The translations under genes and the position numbers were made by a program. The notes under the pieces were generated by a model that was not told where the DNA came from, ran no database searches, and saw only the letters and a list, made by a program, of their open reading frames with translations. From JADHMP01 sp964386915 (GTDB lineage: Bacteria > Bacteroidota > Bacteroidia > Flavobacteriales > Flavobacteriaceae): 64,000 bases of DNA. The stretch covers positions 1 to 64,000 of the forward strand of contig CAYLUQ010000012.1 of assembly GCA_964386915.1 (NCBI GenBank), written 5' to 3'. Each line of letters opens with the position of its first letter. Within the stretch, counting starts at the first letter, position 1. This document shows positions 25,457-34,269 of the stretch, one piece after another.

Positions 25457-27320
25457 GCAAACGTATGATGTAATTGTAGTGGGTGCCGGACATGCTGGTT
25501 GCGAAGCCGCGGCGGCAGCAGCTAACCTGGGTTCTAGCACGCTTCTGATCACGATGAACTTGCAAACAGTTGGCCAAATGTCCTGTAACCCAGCCATGGG
25601 AGGCATTGCAAAAGGGCAAATTGTGCGCGAAATTGACGCTTTAGGTGGATATAGCGGCATTGTTTCTGACCAAAGCGCCATACAATATAAAATGCTCAAC
25701 CAATCCAAAGGCCCCGCCATGTGGAGCCCTAGAACCCAAAACGACCGCCAATTGTTTTCACAGTCTTGGCGTCAGTTGTTAGAGCAAACCCCCAATTTAG
25801 ACTTTTATCAAGATATGGTAGTGGACCTCCTAACCGATAAAGATACCGTCAGAGGTGTTGTCACTAGTTTGGGTATTAAAATAGCGGCACAAAAAGTAAT
25901 TCTCACAAACGGAACTTTTTTAAACGGCCTGATACACATTGGAGAAAAAAACTTTGGTGGCGGAAGAGCAGGAGAAAAAGCGGCAATAGGGCTAACCCAA
26001 ACGCTAACAGATCTTGGCTTTGCTTCAGGTAGAATGAAAACCGGTACCCCGCCCCGAGTGGATGCCCGTTCGTTGGATTATTCTAAAATGGAAGAACAGC
26101 CAGGGGATGCGCAACCGCAAAAATTTTCGTATAGTGCACAAACCTCCCCCTTGAGCAAACAATTGAGTTGCCACATCACCTATACCAGTGAATCGGTTCA
26201 CGATTTATTGCGAACAGGTTTCGATCGGTCGCCTATGTTTAACGGAAGCATTCAAAGTACGGGTCCCCGCTATTGTCCGTCTATTGAAGATAAAATTAAT
26301 CGTTTTGCAGATAAGCCAAGACATCAAATCTTTGTAGAACCTGAAGGATGGAATACCGTAGAAGTATATGTGAATGGTTTTTCAACCTCTCTCCCAGAAG
26401 ACATTCAATATAAAGCTCTCAAGCAAGTTTCAGGCTTTGAAAATGTCAAATTTTTTAGACCGGGTTATGCCATAGAATACGATTACTTCCCCCCTACTCA
26501 ATTACAACATAGTTTAGAAACAAAGTTGATCAAAGGCTTATATTTTGCTGGACAAATCAACGGAACCACCGGCTATGAGGAAGCCGCTGCCCAAGGCATT
26601 ATGGCTGGTATAAATGCCCATTTGTCCTTGCAAGAACAGGAACCTTTGGTTTTGCAACGCAATCAGGCTTATATAGGTGTATTGATAGATGACCTTATTT
26701 TAAAAGGAACAGAGGAACCCTATCGAATGTTTACTTCAAGAGCTGAATACCGCACTTTACTCCGACAAGACAATGCCGATCAACGTTTAACGCCCCTCTC
26801 ATTTGAGATGGGATTAGCGAACAAGGCTCGCCTTCTAGCCGTTGAAAAAAAGGAAAAGGAAACACAAGCTATCCTTTCCTTCTTGTCTACTCAAAGTTAT
26901 CCCGTAGAGGAGGCCAATAGCCTTTTAGAAGCAAAGGGAAGCGCTTTGATCAAACAAACCGACAAGTATGCCAAACTCCTAAGCCGCCCACAAATCACGC
27001 GAAAAGATTTAACTCAGATTGCCGCTATACAGACCTTTTTAACAGAAGAGGGCTTTTCTGAAGCGGCCTATGAACAAGCAGAAATAGAGATTAAATATGC
27101 AGGGTATATAGCCAAAGAAAACAAAAATGCAGATCGCCTGCAAAAACTTGAACACCTCAAAATTCCGGCTACATTTGACTATAAACAATTAAAATCACTT
27201 TCAAACGAAGCCCTAGAAAAATTAAATGCAGCGAGACCTCAAACCTTAGCACAGGCAGCTCGAATTAGCGGCATAAAACCAAGCGATATTAGCGTTATTT
27301 TAGTGGCTATTGGAAAATAA
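25449..27320 (+). CDS. mnmG: tRNA uridine-5-carboxymethylaminomethyl modification enzyme MnmG (GidA)
   Basis: This 623-residue FAD protein works with the GTPase MnmE to add the carboxymethylaminomethyl group to U34 of several tRNAs. It has the dinucleotide fold VIVVGAGHAGCEAA (residues 6-19), the MSCNPAMGGIAKGQIVREIDALGG signature (about 45-68), GRMKTGTPPR, and the GidA-associated helical C-terminal domain. Length is typical. mnmG is often origin-proximal in bacteria, and here it is flanked on both sides by parS or parS-like sites. Confidence 0.97.
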   Translation: MFEQTYDVIVVGAGHAGCEAAAAAANLGSSTLLITMNLQTVGQMSCNPAMGGIAKGQIVREIDALGGYSGIVSDQSAIQYKMLNQSKGPAMWSPRTQNDRQLFSQSWRQLLEQTPNLDFYQDMVVDLLTDKDTVRGVVTSLGIKIAAQKVILTNGTFLNGLIHIGEKNFGGGRAGEKAAIGLTQTLTDLGFASGRMKTGTPPRVDARSLDYSKMEEQPGDAQPQKFSYSAQTSPLSKQLSCHITYTSESVHDLLRTGFDRSPMFNGSIQSTGPRYCPSIEDKINRFADKPRHQIFVEPEGWNTVEVYVNGFSTSLPEDIQYKALKQVSGFENVKFFRPGYAIEYDYFPPTQLQHSLETKLIKGLYFAGQINGTTGYEEAAAQGIMAGINAHLSLQEQEPLVLQRNQAYIGVLIDDLILKGTEEPYRMFTSRAEYRTLLRQDNADQRLTPLSFEMGLANKARLLAVEKKEKETQAILSFLSTQSYPVEEANSLLEAKGSALIKQTDKYAKLLSRPQITRKDLTQIAAIQTFLTEEGFSEAAYEQAEIEIKYAGYIAKENKNADRLQKLEHLKIPATFDYKQLKSLSNEALEKLNAARPQTLAQAARISGIKPSDISVILVAIGK

Positions 27321-27336
27321 TGTTTCACGTGAAACA
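27321..27336. promoter_or_regulatory. Perfect parS site
   Basis: TGTTTCACGTGAAACA is the exact 16-bp palindromic parS consensus bound by the partition protein ParB (Spo0J). It fills the whole space between the mnmG stop (27318-27320) and the ATG of the methyltransferase gene (27337). parS sites lie around replication origins and seed chromosome segregation. Confidence 0.92.
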
Positions 27337-28182
27337 ATGGAACGAAATAAAGATCATTTTCTTTTTGAAGGACTAGATCATCTTGTAACCCAAGAGCGGT
27401 TCAAAGTCTATTGGGACACTAACAGAGAAGTAGCCTGGACAGACATTGAATTAAATCAGCCTATGGATCGCTATTATGATTCAGCGGCCTATGATTCTCA
27501 TAAAGGGAAACGTAAATCTGTTTTAGACGCGCTCTATGGTCTCGTGCAACAATTTATGTTTCGATATAAATGGAGTAAAATCACTGCACACAAACAGGAT
27601 TTTAAAAACCATCTTGATTTTGGCGGAGGCATGGGAGGTTTTTCTGCTCATACTCAATCAAAAGGCCTAGAGACCGTAATAATTGAAAATAACGATAAGG
27701 CTCTTGCTTTTTTGAAGGATGCAGGCAAAACGGCGCATAAAAATCTTACCGATTTAAAGCCCAATGAATCTTTCGACTTAATTACGCTCTGGCATGTGCT
27801 GGAGCATATTCCCAATCCTATCGAAACGCTAGAAAATCTTTATAATCGGTTAAATCAACAGGGGCTGCTAGTAGTTGCAGTGCCTAATTTTAAAGCCTTA
27901 GATGCTCAACATTATAGCTCTTATTGGGCTGGCTATGATTTACCGAGACATTTATGGCATTTTTCTACGCCCGGTTTAGGGGCGCTTTTACAGCAAATTG
28001 GATTTCAACCTATAGCACAATATCCACTCTTTTTTGACGCTTTTTATGTTGCGCTACTATCCGAAAGAAACAAAACAGGAAAGCATCAGTTTTTCAGCGC
28101 TTTTTATCAGGGTCTGCGTTCTAATTTAGCCGCTTTGAAAACGAACAACTATTCGTCAAGCTTTTTTGTTTGGACTAAATGA
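27337..28182 (+). CDS. Class I SAM-dependent methyltransferase (UbiG-like)
   Basis: This 281-residue enzyme has a Rossmann methyltransferase core: motif I LDFGGGMGGFSAH (about residues 91-103), acidic strand 2 ETVIIENND, and motif post I/III SFDLITLWHVLEHIPNPIETLENLY with LLVVAVPNF. An N-terminal segment of about 85 residues precedes the core. The substrate is unknown; such proteins often act on envelope glycans or lipids. The ATG follows the parS site directly, leaving no room for a Shine-Dalgarno outside it. Its end overlaps holB by 34 nt. Confidence 0.85.
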   Translation: MERNKDHFLFEGLDHLVTQERFKVYWDTNREVAWTDIELNQPMDRYYDSAAYDSHKGKRKSVLDALYGLVQQFMFRYKWSKITAHKQDFKNHLDFGGGMGGFSAHTQSKGLETVIIENNDKALAFLKDAGKTAHKNLTDLKPNESFDLITLWHVLEHIPNPIETLENLYNRLNQQGLLVVAVPNFKALDAQHYSSYWAGYDLPRHLWHFSTPGLGALLQQIGFQPIAQYPLFFDAFYVALLSERNKTGKHQFFSAFYQGLRSNLAALKTNNYSSSFFVWTK

Positions 28183-29315
28183 GTTTCTTTTGGGGTGTGC
28201 AAAAGGCGGGTTAATTGTAAGGCTAAATCTGTAAAAACCATCTTTGCACTGGCGTTTCGGCCAATATAATAATAGGCTTTTTCAAACAATTCCACTATGG
28301 CTTTTATGTTGAGGTGGTGAATATAAGGCGCTAATTTACTAAGATCAAATCCTTTCTGTGATTGAAAACTAGTGAGTTGTTTTAGCTTATAATTTAGAAG
28401 AAAGGCATCCCGCAAAACCGAAAGGCTATAATCCAAAAACCCTTTTTGATTCTCCTTATCTAGAGGCGTTAAGAGCTCCACCCAAGCCATTAGATCCAAC
28501 ACTACTTTTTTGTTTCCTTTTGCGGCAAACGAGGTCCGCAACAATAGAATCAGTAGTTCTTCGTAGGGTTTAGGCTCGGTTTGACGCCCTCTTTCATATA
28601 TTTTAGCTACGCTTCCTCTAAAGTGACTTAGTTCTTGTTTAAGGTCATTGCCCCATTCTTTAGTGCTTAGAAATTTTTCTAGAGCCTCTTGAGAAACAGG
28701 TGGTAAACTGTGTTTTTGACAACGGGATAAAATGGTGGGCAACAGATCAGCTTCCGCACTCACTAAAAGAAAATAGGTCTGTTGAGGTGGTTCTTCTAAT
28801 ATTTTTAAAAATTTATTGGCCGCAGCAGGATTCATTTTTTCGGCACCCCAAACCAAACACACTTTGGCCCTTCCCTTAAAAGACTTTAAGTTCATTTTTT
28901 CTTGCATGGCGGAGACCTCTTTGACACCAATTTGCCCTTGTTTATTTCCGGCTTGCAGGGTCTCCATCCAGTCAGCATGTAGACCATAGGGCTCCTCTTT
29001 GATAAACTGCTGCCACTGGGGCAAAAGTTCTTGTGTATAGCTCTTGGGAGGACCACCACTAACATTGATGGTGGGAAACATAAAATAGAGATCCGGATGC
29101 AAGGCCAGTGTGGCGGTCTTTTTTTGATGTATTGCAGCCTGTTCAAGTTCTTCGGGGGTATAGAGCAATAAAACCGCCTGATAGAGGGCAACTGCCAATC
29201 CACCATAACCATCTACATCTATAAACAGCTGTGCATGAGGCACTTGCTCTTGTTTAACTGTTCTTCTCAATTGGGCAAGAAGTTGTTCTTGTCCTACGAT
29301 TTCTTGTTCAAGCAT
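28149..29315 (-). CDS. holB: DNA polymerase III delta' subunit
   Basis: This 388-residue clamp-loader subunit starts MLEQEIVGQEQLLAQL, typical of HolB. The P loop is degenerate (DVDGYGGLAVALYQ), as expected for the non-hydrolysing delta' subunit, while KVCLVWGAEKMNPAAANKFLKILEEPP, TYFLLVSAEADLLPTILSRCQ (SRC motif) and the C-terminal helical collar are present. The frame stays open to 29531, but a TATCTTTG element at 29319-29326 and the conserved N-terminus fix the start at 29315. It overlaps the convergent methyltransferase gene and is divergent from pgk. Confidence 0.9.
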   Translation of the reverse strand: MLEQEIVGQEQLLAQLRRTVKQEQVPHAQLFIDVDGYGGLAVALYQAVLLLYTPEELEQAAIHQKKTATLALHPDLYFMFPTINVSGGPPKSYTQELLPQWQQFIKEEPYGLHADWMETLQAGNKQGQIGVKEVSAMQEKMNLKSFKGRAKVCLVWGAEKMNPAAANKFLKILEEPPQQTYFLLVSAEADLLPTILSRCQKHSLPPVSQEALEKFLSTKEWGNDLKQELSHFRGSVAKIYERGRQTEPKPYEELLILLLRTSFAAKGNKKVVLDLMAWVELLTPLDKENQKGFLDYSLSVLRDAFLLNYKLKQLTSFQSQKGFDLSKLAPYIHHLNIKAIVELFEKAYYYIGRNASAKMVFTDLALQLTRLLHTPKETHLVQTKKLDE

Positions 29316-29318
29316 GCT

Positions 29319-29326
29319 CAAAGATA
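29319..29326 (-). promoter_or_regulatory. -7-like element immediately before holB
   Basis: TATCTTTG on the minus strand matches TAnnTTTG fully and ends 3 nt before the ATG at 29315, implying a leaderless or near-leaderless mRNA if it is used. Confidence 0.45.
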
Positions 29327-29381
29327 CGTTTTCTATACTGCATTTATAAGTCAAAATAAAGGAGAAAGTCCATAAATATGG

Positions 29382-29389
29382 TATTTTTG
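29382..29389 (+). promoter_or_regulatory. Probable -7 element for pgk
   Basis: TATTTTTG matches TAnnTTTG fully, 14 nt before the pgk ATG. Confidence 0.55.
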
Positions 29390-29403
29390 CCAAAACGGTA
29401 AAA

Positions 29404-30597
29404 ATGAAAACATTAGACACACAAAGATTTGATAATGAAAGAGTTGTGATAAGGGTTGATTTCAATGTACCTTTAGATGAAAAGGGAAATGTGACAGATG
29501 CTACTCGTATTATAGCCGCAAAACCCACCATAGATCTAATTCGATCTAAGGGGGGCAGTTGTGTGCTGCTCTCTCACTTGGGAAGACCAAAAGGGAAAAC
29601 AGCTTCTTTGTCCTTAGCGCAAATTGTTGCCAAAGTGTCTGAAATATTAGAAACAACTGTTCATTTCTCATCAGAATGCGTAGGTCCAGAGGCAGAGGCA
29701 GCAGCCCAAAACCTAGCTGCGGGAGAGGTGCTTCTAATGGAAAACCTTCGCTTTCATGACGAAGAAACGGCTGGCGATCTCACTTTTGCTGAAGGGCTGT
29801 CTAAACTAGGCACCTACTATGTTAACGATGCTTTTGGCACGGCCCATAGAGCGCATGCGTCTACCACCGTAATGGCCCAATTTTTTAAAGAAAAAAAATG
29901 CTTTGGTAAACTTTTAGAACAAGAAGTAAAAGCCATTGACAAGGTAATGAAGACAGGAGAAAAACTTGTTTTGGCCATTTTAGGGGGAGCTAAGGTCTCT
30001 TCCAAAATCACAATTATTGAAAGTATGATGGACAAAATTGACCATTTGATTATTGGAGGAGGTATGGTTTATACCTTTGTAAAAGCGCAAGGAGGTAAGA
30101 TTGGTAACTCTATTTGTGAAGATGACTTTCAAGATGTGGCCCTAGGAATATTAGACCAGGCCAAGGCTAAAGGAGTCACCATTCATTTGCCCGTAGATGT
30201 AATTTGTGGGGATGATTTTAGCAATGACGCCAATCAACAAATTGCAGCCGTAAATGCCATTCCGGATGGCTGGGAAGGAATGGATGCAGGTCCAGAAACA
30301 AGAGCGCAATTTGCCGAAGTGGTCCAACAATGTCAAACCATATTGTGGAATGGTCCCTTGGGGGTATTTGAATTTTCCAACTTTGCTACGGGCACCATAG
30401 CCTTAGGAGATGCTATTGCAGCCCAAACCGAAAAAGGCGCTTTTTCTCTTGTAGGGGGAGGCGATTCTGTAGCTGCGGTTAAGCAATTTGGTTTTGAATC
30501 TAAAATGAGTTATGTTAGTACAGGAGGGGGAGCTATGTTAGAAAGCCTTGAAGGTAAAACACTACCCGGGATAGCCGCACTTTTAAAAGAATACTAA
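29404..30597 (+). CDS. pgk: Phosphoglycerate kinase
   Basis: This 397-residue glycolytic enzyme transfers phosphate from 1,3-bisphosphoglycerate to ADP. It has RVVIRVDFNVPLD near the N-terminus, LLSHLGRPKG, the ENLRFHDEE segment, the YVNDAFGTAHRAHAST motif, LAILGGAKVSSKI, and the nucleotide-binding FSLVGGGDSVAAV and STGGGAMLE near the C-terminus. Length is normal. A DUF4837 lipoprotein gene follows 14 nt later and is probably co-transcribed. Confidence 0.97.
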   Translation: MKTLDTQRFDNERVVIRVDFNVPLDEKGNVTDATRIIAAKPTIDLIRSKGGSCVLLSHLGRPKGKTASLSLAQIVAKVSEILETTVHFSSECVGPEAEAAAQNLAAGEVLLMENLRFHDEETAGDLTFAEGLSKLGTYYVNDAFGTAHRAHASTTVMAQFFKEKKCFGKLLEQEVKAIDKVMKTGEKLVLAILGGAKVSSKITIIESMMDKIDHLIIGGGMVYTFVKAQGGKIGNSICEDDFQDVALGILDQAKAKGVTIHLPVDVICGDDFSNDANQQIAAVNAIPDGWEGMDAGPETRAQFAEVVQQCQTILWNGPLGVFEFSNFATGTIALGDAIAAQTEKGAFSLVGGGDSVAAVKQFGFESKMSYVSTGGGAMLESLEGKTLPGIAALLKEY

Positions 30598-30611
30598 AAA
30601 CCCAAAAACGC

Positions 30612-31583
30612 ATGTCAAAAAACACATTCCTACTTCCTTTTCTCATGTTGCTCTTAGGATGTTCTTCTTCCCAAAAAGGCAGCCCAAAAATTATTCCCGA
30701 CTCTAGCGGCAATATCAATGCTGTTACGGTGGTTATGCCCGAAAAAAGTTGGAATGGCTCCTTGGGAGAAAAAGTACGCACCCTTTTTGGCTCACCCTAT
30801 GAAGGGTTGCCCTTTGATGAACCTCAATTTTCTCTTCAGTATTTAAACCCGAAAGCTTTTTCCGGTTTTGCACGGCAAAGTAGAAACGTTCTTTGGTTTG
30901 TTAAAGATAGTTTGGGTCAGTTTCAATTGATGCAAGATGCTTTTGCACGCCCCCAAATAGTGGCTTTAGTAAAAGGGAATGATGCCGATGAACAAGCGTT
31001 TTATTTGGAAGAAAATGCGGCCTTAATTCGTCAAACACTAACAGAAAACGAACGCATTGAAAAACTGAGACGTATTGCCAAAGCCCCTACTACAGAAACC
31101 AATTTAGAAAACCGTTTTGGGATATCGTTGGTCTATCCGTCGGCTTATGAAACCGTTAAAGACACCACTAACTTTATTTGGATACAAAAACCCATCACCA
31201 AAGGCCACCTCAATGTAATTGCCTATACACTGCCTTTAAACGCCCTTCAGCAACCGCTTAATGAATCGATCCTTAAAATTCGTGATTCTATTGGCAAATG
31301 CTATGTTCCGGGTAGATTACCCAATAGCTATATGATTACAGAAAAAGCCTATTTGCCCTATTTCTACAAAACCAAACTCAATGAAAAAGAGGCCCTACTC
31401 ACCAAGGGCACTTGGGAAGTTCAAAACGATTTTATGGCAGGGCCTTTTGTAAATTATATGGTGAAAGACATCCCAAAACAAAGATGGATGGTGGTTGAAG
31501 GATTTACCTTTGCACCTTCTACAAGTAAGCGAGATTACATGTTTGAGCTCAATTCTATTTTGAGCACCCTAAAAATCAACTAG
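30612..31583 (+). CDS. DUF4837 family lipoprotein
   Basis: This 323-residue protein has a lipoprotein signal (LMLLLGC, Cys17). It resembles the Bacteroidetes DUF4837 family: PDSSGNINAVTVVMPEKSW at the start, a hydrophobic beta-rich middle, and WVQNDFMAGPFVNY-like text near the end. Function is unknown; location is probably the periplasmic face of a membrane. It follows pgk by 14 nt. Its stop shares the 4-nt CTAG with the stop of convergent tatA. Confidence 0.8.
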   Translation: MSKNTFLLPFLMLLLGCSSSQKGSPKIIPDSSGNINAVTVVMPEKSWNGSLGEKVRTLFGSPYEGLPFDEPQFSLQYLNPKAFSGFARQSRNVLWFVKDSLGQFQLMQDAFARPQIVALVKGNDADEQAFYLEENAALIRQTLTENERIEKLRRIAKAPTTETNLENRFGISLVYPSAYETVKDTTNFIWIQKPITKGHLNVIAYTLPLNALQQPLNESILKIRDSIGKCYVPGRLPNSYMITEKAYLPYFYKTKLNEKEALLTKGTWEVQNDFMAGPFVNYMVKDIPKQRWMVVEGFTFAPSTSKRDYMFELNSILSTLKIN

Positions 31584-31783
31584 CTTTTTTTAGAAGAAGA
31601 TTCTTCTACTTGCGCCTTTTCTTCTTCTTCCTTAGTTGCGTTTTTGAATTCTTTGATGCCACTTCCTAGTCCTCGCATTAGTTCAGGGATTTTTCTTCCA
31701 CCAAACAACAACAAGACAACGGCAATGATCAAAATAATTTGAGGTCCCCCAATCATTCCTAAAAAAGTATTTGCTAACAACAT
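31580..31783 (-). CDS. tatA: Sec-independent translocase TatA/TatE
   Basis: This 67-residue protein is the pore-forming type of Tat component for export of folded proteins. It has a short N-terminal helix (about residues 5-21), the FGGRKIPELMRGLGSGIKEFK amphipathic helix with the hallmark FG, and a charged glutamate/serine/lysine tail. The start is ATG 31783; the longer frame to 31834 includes the promoter element at 31802-31809. tatC is not in the window. Confidence 0.93.
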   Translation of the reverse strand: MLLANTFLGMIGGPQIILIIAVVLLLFGGRKIPELMRGLGSGIKEFKNATKEEEEKAQVEESSSKKS

Positions 31784-31801
31784 TGTTATAAGTATTTCAA
31801 A

Positions 31802-31809
31802 CAAATGTA
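31802..31809 (-). promoter_or_regulatory. Probable -7 element for tatA
   Basis: TACATTTG on the minus strand matches TAnnTTTG fully, 18 nt before the ATG at 31783. Confidence 0.55.
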
Positions 31810-31874
31810 CTGAAATATTTAGATCAGACAGCATAAAAAAGCACTTCCTAAAAATAGTACGATTACGGATTGTT

Positions 31875-31882
31875 TATCTTTG
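31875..31882 (+). promoter_or_regulatory. Probable -7 element for the M23 gene
   Basis: TATCTTTG matches TAnnTTTG fully and ends 7 nt before the ATG at 31890, so the leader would be very short or absent. Confidence 0.5.
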
Positions 31883-31889
31883 TGCTGCA

Positions 31890-32765
31890 ATGGCTGCTAA
31901 GAAGAACAAAAAAAACAAACTTTGGTCCAAGCTGATGAATCCCTATCGGCTAGTGGTGGTCAATGAGAATACCTTTGAAGAACAGTTCCAGTTTGGGCTT
32001 TCTAGACTGAACCTAATCGTTTTTTTGGTGCTCGTTGTGGCCATCATTAGCATGAGTGTCTTCTTGGCTATTTCCTATTCCCCTCTTAAAGAATACATTC
32101 CTGGCTACGATGCTTCTGATGTGCGAAAAAAGGCCTTAGAAAACCTTTTTTTGGCTGATTCACTCTTGGCCATTTATAAAAAAAACGAACGCTATTTAAA
32201 TATCGTTCGCGGCGTGCTCAATGAAGACTATTATTTTAAAGATGAGGAAGGACTCACTTTTCCCAATGAAGTAACACCAACCGAAAATAAAGCCATTGAA
32301 CGCACGGTGTCTTCTGCAGATTCTGTTTTGCGTGAAATGGTAACACGAGAAGACAAATTTAATGCCCCAAACAACAGCGTGTTGTCTAAGGAATTGTTTT
32401 TAATGGCACCCGCCCAAGGACCACTCTCACAAACCTTTGATCGGGAAAGCAAACACTTTGCCGTTGATGTTGTTTTAGAAGAAGGCACCCCCATCAAAGC
32501 GATTGCCAACGGAACGGTTATTTTTGCAGCCTACACAGCACAAACAGGCTATGTTATTATGGTAGAACACAGCCAAGGGATCGTTTCTGTTTATAAACAC
32601 AATTCAGTGTTAAACAAAGAACAAGGCGATCTAGTCAGTGCCGGAGAAGTGATTGCGCAGGCCGGTAACACCGGAGAGTTTTCTACCGGCTGGCACCTGC
32701 ATTTTGAATTGTGGATTGATGGCTATCCCCTAGATCCGGAATTGTTTTTTGATTTTGATCGATAA
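31890..32765 (+). CDS. M23 family peptidoglycan endopeptidase
   Basis: This 291-residue protein has a basic N-terminus, one membrane helix (about residues 41-65), a coiled periplasmic stretch and a C-terminal LytM/M23 domain. The catalytic residues are kept: FDRESKHFAVDVV (H and D, HxxxD block near 190), and TGWHLHFELW with the HxH pair near 270. It should cut peptide cross-links in the cell wall. A GH3-type gene starts 4 nt after its stop. Confidence 0.9.
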   Translation: MAAKKNKKNKLWSKLMNPYRLVVVNENTFEEQFQFGLSRLNLIVFLVLVVAIISMSVFLAISYSPLKEYIPGYDASDVRKKALENLFLADSLLAIYKKNERYLNIVRGVLNEDYYFKDEEGLTFPNEVTPTENKAIERTVSSADSVLREMVTREDKFNAPNNSVLSKELFLMAPAQGPLSQTFDRESKHFAVDVVLEEGTPIKAIANGTVIFAAYTAQTGYVIMVEHSQGIVSVYKHNSVLNKEQGDLVSAGEVIAQAGNTGEFSTGWHLHFELWIDGYPLDPELFFDFDR

Positions 32766-32769
32766 AAAC

Positions 32770-34269
32770 ATGAAAGCATTAGCCGCTAAACTTTTTGCTG
32801 CTTGGGTGCACAAAAAGAATCAAAAATGGATTCAAAACCCCCTTGTTGCACAAGAAAAAACCTTTCGCTATCTTCTTCAAAAAGCCCAAAACACGCAGTT
32901 TGGGAAAGACCACCACTTTGATCGCATTGAAAGCTATAAAGACTTTGCTCAATCGGTTCCTATAGCAGACTATGAAGCTCTTAGACCCTATATAGAACAA
33001 GTTAAAGACGGAAAAAAAGACGTGCTTTGGCCTGGTTTACCACTCTATTTTGCCAAAACCAGCGGTACAACTTCTGGTGTAAAATACATTCCCATAACCA
33101 AAGAGTCTATGCCCACTCACATTCGGGCAGCTCGAGATGCGCTGTTAAATTATATTCATCAAACACAAAAAGCAGATTTTGTAAATGGGAAACAGATTTT
33201 TTTGCAAGGAAGCCCCATTTTAAAAAAAGAAAATGGAATTGCTATTGGCCGACTTTCAGGTATTGTGGCCCACTATGTGCCCAGCTATTTGCAACAAAAC
33301 AGAATGCCCTCTTGGGAAACCAACTGCATTGAAGACTGGGAGACAAAAGTCCAAGCCATTATTGCCGAAACCCTTAACGAAAAAATGACCCTTATTGCCG
33401 GAATCCCCTCTTGGGTTCAAATGTATTTTGAACAATTGGTGCAACAAACCGGACATGCTGTGGGGACCCAATTTCCCAAATTTTCATTGTTTGTTTATGG
33501 CGGTGTCAATTTTGAACCCTATCGCCCAGTTTTTAAAAAACTAATGGGAAAAACAGTAGATAGCGTAGAACTTTTTCCTGCTTCAGAAGGTTTTTTTGCC
33601 TATCAAGATCAACAAGGCAAACCCGACCTTTTGCTGTTGTTAAACAATGATATTTTTTATGAATTTGTTGAAGCAAAGGCCTTTGAGGATGAAGCACCCA
33701 AACGCTATACCTTAGCAGAAGTTAAAACCAATGTGAACTATGTAATGCTTATTTCTACCTCTGCTGGTCTCTGGGGATACAATTTGGGCGATACGGTCAT
33801 GTTTACGTCATTGGCCCCTTATCGCCTTCGAGTCACCGGTAGGTTGAGTCATTTCATTTCGGCTTTTGGTGAGCATGTAATCGGATCAGAAGTAGAACAA
33901 TCTCTAGAAGAAGCCCTAAAAAAATGTGTGGAAAAACCTCTTGTGAGCGAATTTACAGTAGCCCCTCAAATTAGCCCTAAAGAAGGCTTGCCTTATCACG
34001 AGTGGTTCATTGAATTTGAAAAACAACCAGCCGATTTAGCGACTTTGGCAGCTCATATAGATGCCGCCATGCAAGAAAAAAACATCTACTACAAAGATCT
34101 CATCACGGGTAAAGTTCTGCGGCCCTTGGTGATTACCCCTATTGCAAAAGAAGGCTTTAGAAACTATATGAAATCGGTGGGTAAACTTGGCGGACAAAAC
34201 AAAGTGCCCCGTGTATCAAACGATCGGAAAATTGCTATAGCTCTAACAGAATTTGAAGCGGCTATATGA
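32770..34269 (+). CDS. GH3-family acyl-adenylating enzyme
   Basis: This 499-residue protein belongs to the GH3 (auxin-responsive promoter) family of ANL adenylating enzymes. These activate a carboxylate with ATP and join it to an amine or other acceptor. The P loop FAKTSGTTSGVKYIP (about residues 94-108) and later YGGVNFEPYRPVF, LFPASEGFFAYQ and the GRLSHFISAFGEHV hinge are clear. The bacterial substrate is unknown. Start ATG 32770 follows the M23 stop. It overlaps the next gene by 4 nt. Confidence 0.9.
   Translation: MKALAAKLFAAWVHKKNQKWIQNPLVAQEKTFRYLLQKAQNTQFGKDHHFDRIESYKDFAQSVPIADYEALRPYIEQVKDGKKDVLWPGLPLYFAKTSGTTSGVKYIPITKESMPTHIRAARDALLNYIHQTQKADFVNGKQIFLQGSPILKKENGIAIGRLSGIVAHYVPSYLQQNRMPSWETNCIEDWETKVQAIIAETLNEKMTLIAGIPSWVQMYFEQLVQQTGHAVGTQFPKFSLFVYGGVNFEPYRPVFKKLMGKTVDSVELFPASEGFFAYQDQQGKPDLLLLLNNDIFYEFVEAKAFEDEAPKRYTLAEVKTNVNYVMLISTSAGLWGYNLGDTVMFTSLAPYRLRVTGRLSHFISAFGEHVIGSEVEQSLEEALKKCVEKPLVSEFTVAPQISPKEGLPYHEWFIEFEKQPADLATLAAHIDAAMQEKNIYYKDLITGKVLRPLVITPIAKEGFRNYMKSVGKLGGQNKVPRVSNDRKIAIALTEFEAAI

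Noticed and set aside
29316..29531. N-terminal extension of holB by 72 residues
   Set aside because: Conserved HolB text starts at MLEQEIVGQ, and the extension runs through the promoter region and into pgk on the other strand.
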